From Psychrobacter sp. I-STPA6b (GTDB lineage Bacteria > Pseudomonadota > Gammaproteobacteria > Pseudomonadales > Moraxellaceae), in contig NZ_VEWM01000075.1 of assembly GCF_020662265.1 (NCBI RefSeq), positions 62,001 through 126,000 of the forward strand: 64,000 nt of DNA, in the 5' to 3' direction. Below are positions 10,339 to 17,393 of this stretch, in pieces. The notes beneath the pieces are model-generated. The model saw only the letters and a list, made by a program, of their open reading frames with translations, was not told the DNA's origin and did not search any database. The first letter of the stretch is position 1, and each line of letters starts with the position of its first letter. Position numbers and translations under genes: made by a program.

Positions 10339-11037
10339 ATGCCTCTTCGACCTGTCACCGCTTTATTTGTTCACTCTCGTGACCGCTATTACGTCGTCTA
10401 TCATAATGGCAATCTTTATAAACTGCCTCGTATGAAGCTTGACAGTCAGGCGTGGCAACGTCGCCAACCTTATACTGACAGCCCTGATGATATTTTTTTA
10501 TTACAAAGCCAACGTATTGCCGATAAGGCACTGGCTCAACAATTACCAACCTATACATGGTCGCCAACCTTAAAAGGACGTACGTTAACTTTCTTTTTAA
10601 AGTGGTGGGAAACAAATGGCTATGACTGGTTACAAACCCATCAGCCCATCACCACAACAGAGAGTGAGAATGCCTCACCAGCCAAGCCAGACAGTTCTAA
10701 AACCCAACAACAAGTCACTGAGCTTAGCCTGACAGCACCCGCTACGCAAGAAACAGTAGTAACCACTGCCAATAATAACCGTACCACTCATAATGACAGC
10801 ATGGGTGTGCCGAAAAATGAAACTATCAATGAGCGTGCTAAAAACTCAGAACACTTAGAAAGCCCAAGCAACCCGCACCCTTTAAAAACCAATGACTCAT
10901 CAACTGCTGTCAATGCAAAAGAAACAGATATTACAGACTCAATTGCAGACACAGATGTAGAAATATCTGATTCATTTTTTGATGACATGCTGGCTGAATT
11001 ACAAGATGAGATGCGTCATGGTAATTCTCAAAATTAA
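10339..11037 (+). CDS. Hypothetical host protein with disordered C-terminal half
   Basis: I do not recognise this 232-residue protein. The first 95 residues look like a folded domain rich in aromatics (RDRYYVVYHNGNLYKLPR, then a TFFLKWWETNGYDW stretch). The remainder is low complexity, rich in Thr, Ser, Asn and acidic residues, and ends in an acidic helix (FFDDMLAELQDEM). There is no signal peptide or membrane segment. The ATG is preceded by AAAGGA at good spacing. It is followed after a short gap by the next gene in the same direction and is probably co-transcribed with it. Confidence 0.6.
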   Translation: MPLRPVTALFVHSRDRYYVVYHNGNLYKLPRMKLDSQAWQRRQPYTDSPDDIFLLQSQRIADKALAQQLPTYTWSPTLKGRTLTFFLKWWETNGYDWLQTHQPITTTESENASPAKPDSSKTQQQVTELSLTAPATQETVVTTANNNRTTHNDSMGVPKNETINERAKNSEHLESPSNPHPLKTNDSSTAVNAKETDITDSIADTDVEISDSFFDDMLAELQDEMRHGNSQN

Positions 11038-11103
11038 TCTTACTTAAGTCTGTTAAATATTATTTCTAGATTTTTTTAGGTGATTTTAGGTCAGTATTTA
11101 TAT

Positions 11104-11859
11104 ATGTCAATTTTACCGTCATCCTTGACATCTCATGCCTCTCGAATCATATTTCGCCGTATTATTGGAGGTATGTTGTTATTTATCATTGGCTTACTAG
11201 CTTCTATCTATGCCCTACTATGGCATTATAATCAGCAGATTAATGCGCCTTTACCGATTATTACCAGCCTTTCAGCAAACTTTAATGACATTGAGGCAAC
11301 AGCTCAAGCCGTTACCCCCCAACATTTAACAGTGACTGCGGAACAAACACTAAAACCTGCACTAGAGCCTATCGTACAACGCTTTATCCGTCACTATCCT
11401 AACATCACCTTAGAAATTAACTATCAAGATTTATCATCATTAGCATCTGCGACAGATGCAGATATTGATACATTTGGTGCAGATGTGGTTCTTTTACCCC
11501 GAGAGCTTCCTAAAGTGGTGCAACCCTACTTTTCCAGTACTGGACAAGCAGAAAGTCTGGCAAAAAACACATCGACTATATCTCAAGATACCGACCCAAA
11601 AACCACTCAACCGCATATCCCCGTCACACAAGCTGTCCAACAATGGGCAACCTTAAATCATTATCGAATGGATTTTGCGCAACAAGGACACACTCTCTAT
11701 GAAAGTAAAATCATTGCTAATGAAGACAGCAGTGTTTTATTTAGCCAGTTTTTACTAACCACGCATAGCCAAAATGATTTTAAACAGGCAGGATTACAAA
11801 GCATTGACCCTTATCATGCACGTGTGGACAGCCTGTTACATGCCAGCTCAATGTTGTAG
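11104..11859 (+). CDS. Membrane-anchored protein with substrate-binding-protein-like region
   Basis: The protein has about 251 residues. One N-terminal transmembrane segment spans roughly residues 14-38 (after RIIFRRIIGG), and the rest is predicted to be periplasmic. The stretch LTVTAEQTLKPALEPIV, then a later ADVVLLPRE, recalls the first lobe of type 2 periplasmic binding proteins (ModA-like), but the protein is shorter than that family. The function is not known. I chose ATG 11104 over an in-frame GTG at 11080 because the extra residues add nothing conserved. It is the last host gene before tRNA-Arg. Confidence 0.55.
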   Translation: MSILPSSLTSHASRIIFRRIIGGMLLFIIGLLASIYALLWHYNQQINAPLPIITSLSANFNDIEATAQAVTPQHLTVTAEQTLKPALEPIVQRFIRHYPNITLEINYQDLSSLASATDADIDTFGADVVLLPRELPKVVQPYFSSTGQAESLAKNTSTISQDTDPKTTQPHIPVTQAVQQWATLNHYRMDFAQQGHTLYESKIIANEDSSVLFSQFLLTTHSQNDFKQAGLQSIDPYHARVDSLLHASSML

Positions 11860-11991
11860 ATGATTGTAAATCTTCAACCATGATAAAAGTCGTGCAAAAA
11901 TATTGTTAGGAAAATATTGATATTGGTTGTTAATTTGCTAGAATAAGTAGCCTTATTTTTCTTATAATTGATGACTCATCATCTCTTCTTT

Positions 11992-12067
11992 GCGCCTATA
12001 GCTCAACAGGATAGAGCAGTTGCCTCCTAAGCGACCGATCCAAGTTCGAGTCTTGGTGGGCGTGCCA
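11992..12067 (+). tRNA. tRNA-Arg (anticodon CCT)
   Basis: A 76-nt cloverleaf includes an encoded CCA. The acceptor GCGCCTA pairs with TGGGCGT (two G-U pairs). The D arm contains AGCTCAACAGGATAGAGCA, the anticodon loop reads CTCCTAA, and the T loop is TTCGAGT. Its last bases form the attL core of the prophage, so the gene stays intact after integration. The downstream chromosomal neighbour before integration would have been dnaE. Confidence 0.95.
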
Positions 12068-12068
12068 T
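12054..12068 (+). repeat. attL core (15-bp direct repeat)
   Basis: TGGTGGGCGTGCCAT is the last 14 bases of tRNA-Arg plus one more base. It is identical to 61119-61133 upstream of dnaE, and the copies lie at the two outer edges of the phage genes, next to integrase and the candidate excisionase respectively. Confidence 0.92.
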
Positions 12069-12130
12069 ATTACATAACCATAACTACCCATATCACCCCT
12101 TAAGCCACGTGCTATGGGGTTTTTATTTGC

Positions 12131-12228
12131 CCATAACGACCCATAACAGCCCATAACGACCCGTTACTTACCGTAATTTTTACGGTATCATGTACGGTAT
12201 TAATCAAATACCGCAAAATGGATACCGT
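12131..12228. promoter_or_regulatory. Integrase arm-type repeats and int promoter region
   Basis: Four 10-bp direct repeats of the CCATAACGAC type start at 12131, 12141, 12151 and 12161 (the last is degenerate). They are followed by a perfect palindrome TACCGTAA-TTT-TTACGGTA (12169-12187). Two direct ACGGTAT heptamers start at 12182 and 12194, 12 bp apart; the same pair with the same spacing sits at the right end (61037, 61049). An inverted copy ATACCGT is at 12222-12228. This arrangement suits integrase or excisionase binding sites combined with control of int. Confidence 0.6.
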
Positions 12229-12232
12229 AAAA

Positions 12233-13459
12233 ATGGCAAGAATAACAAAACCTCTTACAAATACTCAGGTAGACAAAGCCAAAGCTACAGACAAACCATA
12301 CAAGCTCAGTGATGGCGAAGGCCTGTATCTATATGTCAGCACAAATGGTACTAAATCATGGCGTATTGACTATACACGTCCAGTCACAAAAAAAAGAGCC
12401 ACATTAACACTGGGCAAATATCCTGACATTACTTTAGCTCAAGCACGACAACAACGAGCGGAAGTTAAATCATTGTTGGCACAAGATATTGACCCGCAAA
12501 AACAACGAAAAGAAGATGAGAGACAAAAATTGCTTGAGGCGAACAATACTTTTGAAGCCATAGCAAAAGAATATATAGACAGACAAACTCACTTATCATC
12601 TGGCACACTAAAAAATAATCGGCGATATGCCAAATATTTAAATGAATTTATCGGAAGTACACCGATTACTCAAATTAGACCCATAGATGTACTAGATGCC
12701 TGTCGTCACATTGAAAGTAAGGGCTATCTTGAAACAGCTAAGAAAATGCGCTCATTAGCTGGTCAGGTCTTTAGATATGCTGTGCAGACAGCAAGGGCTG
12801 AACGTGATGTCACTCATGATTTACAAGGCGCTTTAAAAACTCCAGAAGTACAACACTTTTCTGCTATTACTGACCCAAAAGAATTTGGGCGGTTACTTAG
12901 AGCTATTGATGATTATCAAGGAACATTCGAAACAAAAATAGCACTTCAATTAATGCCTATGCTGTTTGTCCGCTCTGGTGAATTGAGGCATGCAAAGTGG
13001 GAGGATTTTGATTTAGAAGAGGAGACATGGTCGTTTACGCCACGCAAAACTAAGCGTAAAACAGGTGTATCATTAATCGTGCCACTGCCCACACAAGCTG
13101 TTATGTTACTCAAACAATTACAAGAGCATAAACGTAGCGATTATCTATTTCCTGCAATCCACACTACAACACAACCAATGTCAGAAAATACAATGAGCCA
13201 AGCATTAAAACGGCTTGGCTACACTGGTGAACAGCAAACAATACATGGCTTTAGAGCATCTGCTCGTACAATAATTGTTGAACGACTCAAACCATCTGGA
13301 AACTCAAAATATGATGAAGAGCTTGTCGAAATGCAACTTGGACATGTAGTCAAAGATATGCACGGCAGAGCTTACAATCGCACTACATTTTTAGACGATA
13401 GACGAGATATGATGCAAAAATGGGCTGACTATATTGATAGATTAAAATCTCAAGGGTAA
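12233..13459 (+). CDS. int: Tyrosine-type site-specific integrase (P4/DUF4102 type)
   Basis: The enzyme catalyses recombination between attP and the tRNA-Arg attB. The N-terminal DUF4102 domain is recognisable (KPYKLSDGEGLYLYV, then LTLGKYPDITLAQAR). The catalytic residues are visible: Arg in RSGELRHAKWEDFD, His and Arg in HGFRASART, Gly-His in MQLGHVV, and Tyr in RAYNR. I chose ATG 12233 because the protein then begins at the usual MARITKPLT; an ATG at 12218 adds five residues and lies inside the regulatory repeats. About 408 residues is typical for the family. Its 3' end overlaps the convergent endolysin gene by 10 bp. Confidence 0.95.
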   Translation: MARITKPLTNTQVDKAKATDKPYKLSDGEGLYLYVSTNGTKSWRIDYTRPVTKKRATLTLGKYPDITLAQARQQRAEVKSLLAQDIDPQKQRKEDERQKLLEANNTFEAIAKEYIDRQTHLSSGTLKNNRRYAKYLNEFIGSTPITQIRPIDVLDACRHIESKGYLETAKKMRSLAGQVFRYAVQTARAERDVTHDLQGALKTPEVQHFSAITDPKEFGRLLRAIDDYQGTFETKIALQLMPMLFVRSGELRHAKWEDFDLEEETWSFTPRKTKRKTGVSLIVPLPTQAVMLLKQLQEHKRSDYLFPAIHTTTQPMSENTMSQALKRLGYTGEQQTIHGFRASARTIIVERLKPSGNSKYDEELVEMQLGHVVKDMHGRAYNRTTFLDDRRDMMQKWADYIDRLKSQG

Positions 13460-14052
13460 ATCTCAAAATGCGGTCCGTCTGGGAATGACTTTTTACCGAG
13501 CTTGCGTCTTGCTGCTCCGTAGTCATCAACCCATTGCTTAGGATTTCCCGATTTGCCATTAATGACTTGCCAACAACCGCCCCAGCGAATAGTTACGTTT
13601 AGTTCTTCGGCGGCTTTTTGCATTGCTTCTGTCATTTTGTAAAAATTAGCCCAAGTTTTAAAATCTGGCTTGCCGTCTATAACAGGCACTAAATCTACCG
13701 CATTGCCAGTCAAATGATTAGATTTCATCGTCTGTGAGTAGCCTTTTGCCACTAACTGACGTTGACGTGCAACTGTTCGCAGACCTTCGTTAACAGCAAA
13801 ATCAACTTCGCTAATTTGGATTGCTCGCTTGACTACTCTTACTAAATCTTTATTAACGCCCTCAAGATTTTTAAGACTCTTTTCAGATAGTATATAGTTG
13901 CCGATTGGCAATGCTGGTACTTCTGTATCAGATTGTTGAGCTAATGCGTCATTGACCGCTTTTAATGTCAATTTACCTGCGATGCCGTCTATCTTACCTG
14001 TGTAATAGCCCGCATTTTTAAGCGCGGTTTGGATTTGCTCGATGTAATTCAT
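13450..14052 (-). CDS. Endolysin: peptidoglycan-binding domain plus M15-type peptidase
   Basis: This 200-residue enzyme is predicted to cut the peptide part of peptidoglycan at lysis. Residues 3-38 (IEQIQTALKNAGYYTGKIDG and following) match the peptidoglycan-binding domain 1 repeat. The C-terminal part has the metallopeptidase M15 pattern SNHLTGNAVDLVP (His and Asp zinc ligands) and ends with GPHFEIYP (third zinc ligand). There is no signal peptide, so release depends on the holin-like neighbour. It starts at ATG 14052 with the ribosome site CTGGAGAT. It is the last gene of the late operon and follows a terminator. Confidence 0.9.
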   Translation of the reverse strand: MNYIEQIQTALKNAGYYTGKIDGIAGKLTLKAVNDALAQQSDTEVPALPIGNYILSEKSLKNLEGVNKDLVRVVKRAIQISEVDFAVNEGLRTVARQRQLVAKGYSQTMKSNHLTGNAVDLVPVIDGKPDFKTWANFYKMTEAMQKAAEELNVTIRWGGCWQVINGKSGNPKQWVDDYGAARRKLGKKSFPDGPHFEIYP

Positions 14053-14067
14053 ACTTATCTCCAGATA

Positions 14068-14094
14068 TAAAAAATCCCGCTGAATAGCGGGATT
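14068..14094 (-). terminator. Intrinsic terminator
   Basis: An 8-bp stem (AATCCCGC/GCGGGATT) with a 6-nt loop is followed on the minus strand by a T run. It lies between the holin-like gene and the endolysin gene, so lysin expression would need readthrough. Confidence 0.8.
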
Positions 14095-14110
14095 TGTGGT
14101 TGATTAAAAC

Positions 14111-14494
14111 TTACTTAAAAATAGCAATAAATGCTTCTTTTACTTCAGTGACAATTTCACTAAGTCGCTTACCTCTATTCATTTCTATTGTTTGATAAAA
14201 GATACCAAGTACGAGCAACGAGAATGCTGAGCAGAGCATCATAATGCCACCTTGTGACATCACGCTTAAATTATGCAGTTCTTTATAATCAATAAACAAC
14301 TGTCCCAGATATGCACCTGAAACCGCTGATACCACTACTTTTGTTATAACACCAATACTTAGTTGTAATTTACCATCTGTATCAATATCGCCAGATAACA
14401 CAAGACTTAAAATTGCACCAATGACAGCACCAAAAGCTTTTGGCAAAAACACCATCAGCTTAACTAAGATGATATCCAAATTGTTTTGCGGCAT
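14111..14494 (-). CDS. Putative holin-like membrane protein
   Basis: This 127-residue protein has about three hydrophobic segments: around residues 18-34 (FGAVIGAILSLVLSG), 46-67 (IGVITKVVVSAVSGAYLGQL) and 80-98 (GIMMLCSAFSLLVLGIFY). A charged helical tail follows. Its place directly before the endolysin in the late operon suggests a pore-forming role in lysis. The family is not one I can name, and a different membrane role is possible. Confidence 0.6.
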   Translation of the reverse strand: MPQNNLDIILVKLMVFLPKAFGAVIGAILSLVLSGDIDTDGKLQLSIGVITKVVVSAVSGAYLGQLFIDYKELHNLSVMSQGGIMMLCSAFSLLVLGIFYQTIEMNRGKRLSEIVTEVKEAFIAIFK

Positions 14495-14514
14495 ATCGCC
14501 CTCCTTTTTTAAGC

Positions 14515-14543
14515 AATAAAAAAGACCTCATAACGAGGTCTTT
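14515..14543 (-). terminator. Intrinsic terminator
   Basis: A 9-bp stem AAAGACCTC/GAGGTCTTT with loop ATAAC is followed by a T run on the minus strand. It ends the fibre-region transcript just after the LamG-like gene. Confidence 0.85.
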
Positions 14544-14549
14544 ATATAG

Positions 14550-15293
14550 TTATGATAATGTTGATAACCAGCGCTGTGATAATTTATCTTGTTGCTCAAT
14601 CTCTGTGTCTGTTAAGATTTTATCCCAGACTAACAGCTCGCTAATGATGACACGGGCGCTGTCAGTTGTTGCAAATCTAGGTACTGAGCCGATTCGCCAC
14701 GGGGTATCATTGCGATTACTGTAATCATCTCCAGTGAATTTTGTTGTTTGCCATTCGGCATCATTGACTTTTATGTAAATAGTATCAGTTGTATTATCAA
14801 TTTTTGCCCAGATTTTAAGCTCATCTGATACTGTGAGTTTTTTATTTGTCGCAAAAACATGCCTGACACTGCGCAACACTGCGGCACTATTTGCTGATGC
14901 GTATAGTCGCAACTCATAATTATAATTTGAGCCGTTTTGTACTGATGCCATCATTAATGCGACACCATTATTGCCATCCAAGCCACCTGCTATGCCGACT
15001 ATTAAGCCTTTGTCAGTTGGCAAATCTTTGAATTTACACACACATTTTATAGTCAGATTAGGTGATGTCGGCACTAAGTCGGTTTGCAAATACTCATCTA
15101 CACCGCCGATGATGCCTGTGCTTGAGTACTTAACCGTGTTTTTAGTAATGACAGCTTTATTAGCTTTATCACTGAGATTGATAGTATTAGTTGGACTTGT
15201 TGCACGTAGTCCAAATACTAGATTTTGAGCTTGGCCAATGCCGCCAAATGCGGGCATATTGGTAAAATTAGCTGAGTTGTTTACGATTAACAT
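14550..15293 (-). CDS. Phage structural protein with LamG/concanavalin-like domain
   Basis: The protein has 247 residues. The pattern YSSTGIIGGVDEYLQTDLV, then LTIKCVCKF, TIYIKVNDAEWQTTKF and RVIISELLVWDKILTDTEI is that of a laminin-G or concanavalin-like beta sandwich, common in receptor-binding or decorating parts of phage fibres. Its ATG overlaps the stop of the esterase fibre gene (TAATG), indicating translational coupling. I infer that it binds surface glycans as part of the tail tip. No enzymatic motif is visible. Confidence 0.65.
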   Translation of the reverse strand: MLIVNNSANFTNMPAFGGIGQAQNLVFGLRATSPTNTINLSDKANKAVITKNTVKYSSTGIIGGVDEYLQTDLVPTSPNLTIKCVCKFKDLPTDKGLIVGIAGGLDGNNGVALMMASVQNGSNYNYELRLYASANSAAVLRSVRHVFATNKKLTVSDELKIWAKIDNTTDTIYIKVNDAEWQTTKFTGDDYSNRNDTPWRIGSVPRFATTDSARVIISELLVWDKILTDTEIEQQDKLSQRWLSTLS

Positions 15294-17335
15294 TAGATAA
15301 ATCCTCGTGTTTTGTGGATGTTAAACATGATTGATGGGTTGTGTAGTTTGTGCTGATTATTAAGTGGGTCTGTGACTATATCGCTGTCACCGTGTGTATC
15401 TCTGAGATTGCCGTAACTGTTTGGTGCGGTTTCCTGTCTTCCAAGCGCATAACTCAGTTGAGCATTAGCAGGCTGCGGTGCGCTAAAACTGACTCGTACC
15501 GTTTTGCTATCTAGCAGTGTGACTGCACTGATAGCAGATGCTTGCAGCTCTTTATCAATCCAGACATCAAACCCCTGATTTGGTTGCTGAGCGCAAAAAA
15601 ATGTATCAAAGACAAGCTGACCACAGGGTACATAAAACTCAATGTCGCAATGTGTATCAGTCCAGTTATAGTGTGTTGGCTCTAAAGGTCGCCACTTACC
15701 TTGTTTGCGGTGCATCGTATATTCCATGGCTCGTGCGATGTATGCACCCATGAGCCATGAGCCAAGATGTGTAAGATGTACTTTATCCCTGTTATTTTTT
15801 GGTAGTGCGTAAGCAGGGATAGCGAGTACAAAACGCTCATTGCTACGACTCATAAACCACTGTGCGGTGGCAATCGGATTTTCGTTCAGTGATTTTTCTG
15901 TGCCTGTATAGTTGTATGACCTGTGCGCTTCCGTCTGATATGTAAACACATACGGCAGATAATCTTGATTCTCACAATTAGCAATAGCAACATCATCAAT
16001 TTTATTAATCAACCGCTCGACACGTCTTTGATACTCATATATATCTGCTGTAATGCTGGGGTCAAAGCTGTTTAAGTCTCGCAGTATTGCATGGTGATTA
16101 GCTTCCCCCTGAATAAATACTATTGCTGATAGTGCTTGCGTTTTGCTTTGAGCTTTTGCAGTGTTTGCAGTATCTTTAATGTGTTGCTCAACGACAGCAA
16201 ACTGAGTGCCATCTGTTAGATTTTCTAGCGATTGACCGCCTCGCCCCGATGCCATGCCGCACATAACAAAGTCTTGCGGGGTCGCTTTTTGACTATTAGC
16301 TAAACAGCGTCTTGTAAACTCGTTACAAGTACCTGACACAGGGGATTCGTTTTGACTTGTGTTATACGTGCCTTTATTGCCACTGTCACTAAATTGCCCG
16401 ATTGACTGCTCAACTAACGGCGCAAAATCGGTAGAGTAAAAGCTATGCTGTGGCTCTGAGCGTGTACCGCCAGCAAGCATGACGTTAGCGTAAGGCTGAG
16501 TGGTGCTTATCTCATTGCCAGTGCTAGACTCGCCCGTGCTTGATACTGAGCCGTCACTGAGAGATTGACCGTAAACAATCACTGTGTTGATGTCTTTGCG
16601 TTGCCAACCGACTTGTAGATTCGGCTTACTTGATGTTGATACTAAAGATGGCGACTGCAAGTCATAGATAGATACAGTACCGCTTGGACTTATGCGTAAT
16701 GCAGCACGTCCTGCTTGGTCTTGTATGCTAATCGCCCCAGTTTGGCTAGACTCAAGCATTAGCGACCCAAGTTGTATTGCACCGTCTGGTCGTACTGACA
16801 TTGCACTACGACCCACACTATCACTAAAACCGCTTAACTCGTCATCAAACTCTAACCGATGATTTGGTGCAATCATTGTTGTGTTGCTCATGCCCCACGC
16901 TATCTTTTTGAGTATATCGTTCACAATCGCAAAATCGTATTTATTGCCGTCTGCATCGTGTATGACTTGGTTATATCCTGCATCCAGCTCGCTCATTTGA
17001 TTAAGCAACTGCACAGTTGGATTGTATTTTGATAGTTGCCACTGCCCATCTTTTTTTTGATAAATGCCGTTTTTGTTAACGTCACTATCATTTGTTACTA
17101 CTGCATAGCTGTCATTAGCTAAAGATGATTCAGTCATCTGAGCGTATGTAGTAAAAGGCGTTGCACCTATCAAACTATTTTCGACAATTAACCGCATCGC
17201 TTTAGCTAAAGACGGATATTGTCTGTCTAATCGTGTTGTCACGTCAGTGTTGTCATCTGCATTAATTGCAGTCTCTAATGCTTGAGCATCTAAGCTTGCA
17301 TTAGCTAACTGCTCAAGTGTTATTGCATCAGCCAT
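15293..17335 (-). CDS. Tail fibre with SGNH/CE6-type esterase domain
   Basis: The protein has 680 residues. The N-terminal roughly 200 residues are fibre-like (MADAITLEQLANASLDAQ). The central part has the features of SGNH carbohydrate esterases of the sialate O-acetylesterase type: nucleophile motif VYGQSLSDG, Gly block SGRGGQSLENL, Asn/Glu block IVFIQGEANHH, and Asp/His pair DKVHLTHLGSW. A beta-rich C-terminal segment follows. I infer that it deacetylates a surface polysaccharide during adsorption. It lies directly downstream of the tip protein and is followed by the LamG-like partner. Confidence 0.75.
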   Translation of the reverse strand: MADAITLEQLANASLDAQALETAINADDNTDVTTRLDRQYPSLAKAMRLIVENSLIGATPFTTYAQMTESSLANDSYAVVTNDSDVNKNGIYQKKDGQWQLSKYNPTVQLLNQMSELDAGYNQVIHDADGNKYDFAIVNDILKKIAWGMSNTTMIAPNHRLEFDDELSGFSDSVGRSAMSVRPDGAIQLGSLMLESSQTGAISIQDQAGRAALRISPSGTVSIYDLQSPSLVSTSSKPNLQVGWQRKDINTVIVYGQSLSDGSVSSTGESSTGNEISTTQPYANVMLAGGTRSEPQHSFYSTDFAPLVEQSIGQFSDSGNKGTYNTSQNESPVSGTCNEFTRRCLANSQKATPQDFVMCGMASGRGGQSLENLTDGTQFAVVEQHIKDTANTAKAQSKTQALSAIVFIQGEANHHAILRDLNSFDPSITADIYEYQRRVERLINKIDDVAIANCENQDYLPYVFTYQTEAHRSYNYTGTEKSLNENPIATAQWFMSRSNERFVLAIPAYALPKNNRDKVHLTHLGSWLMGAYIARAMEYTMHRKQGKWRPLEPTHYNWTDTHCDIEFYVPCGQLVFDTFFCAQQPNQGFDVWIDKELQASAISAVTLLDSKTVRVSFSAPQPANAQLSYALGRQETAPNSYGNLRDTHGDSDIVTDPLNNQHKLHNPSIMFNIHKTRGFI

Positions 17336-17352
17336 ATTTTTATTGCTCCCAT

Positions 17353-17377
17353 AAAAAAGCCCCTCGTTTGAGGGGCT
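17353..17377 (-). terminator. Intrinsic terminator
   Basis: An 8-bp stem AGCCCCTC/GAGGGGCT with loop GTTT is followed by six T on the minus strand. It lies between the tip protein and fibre genes. Confidence 0.9.
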
Positions 17378-17393
17378 GGGTTATTGAATGTGG

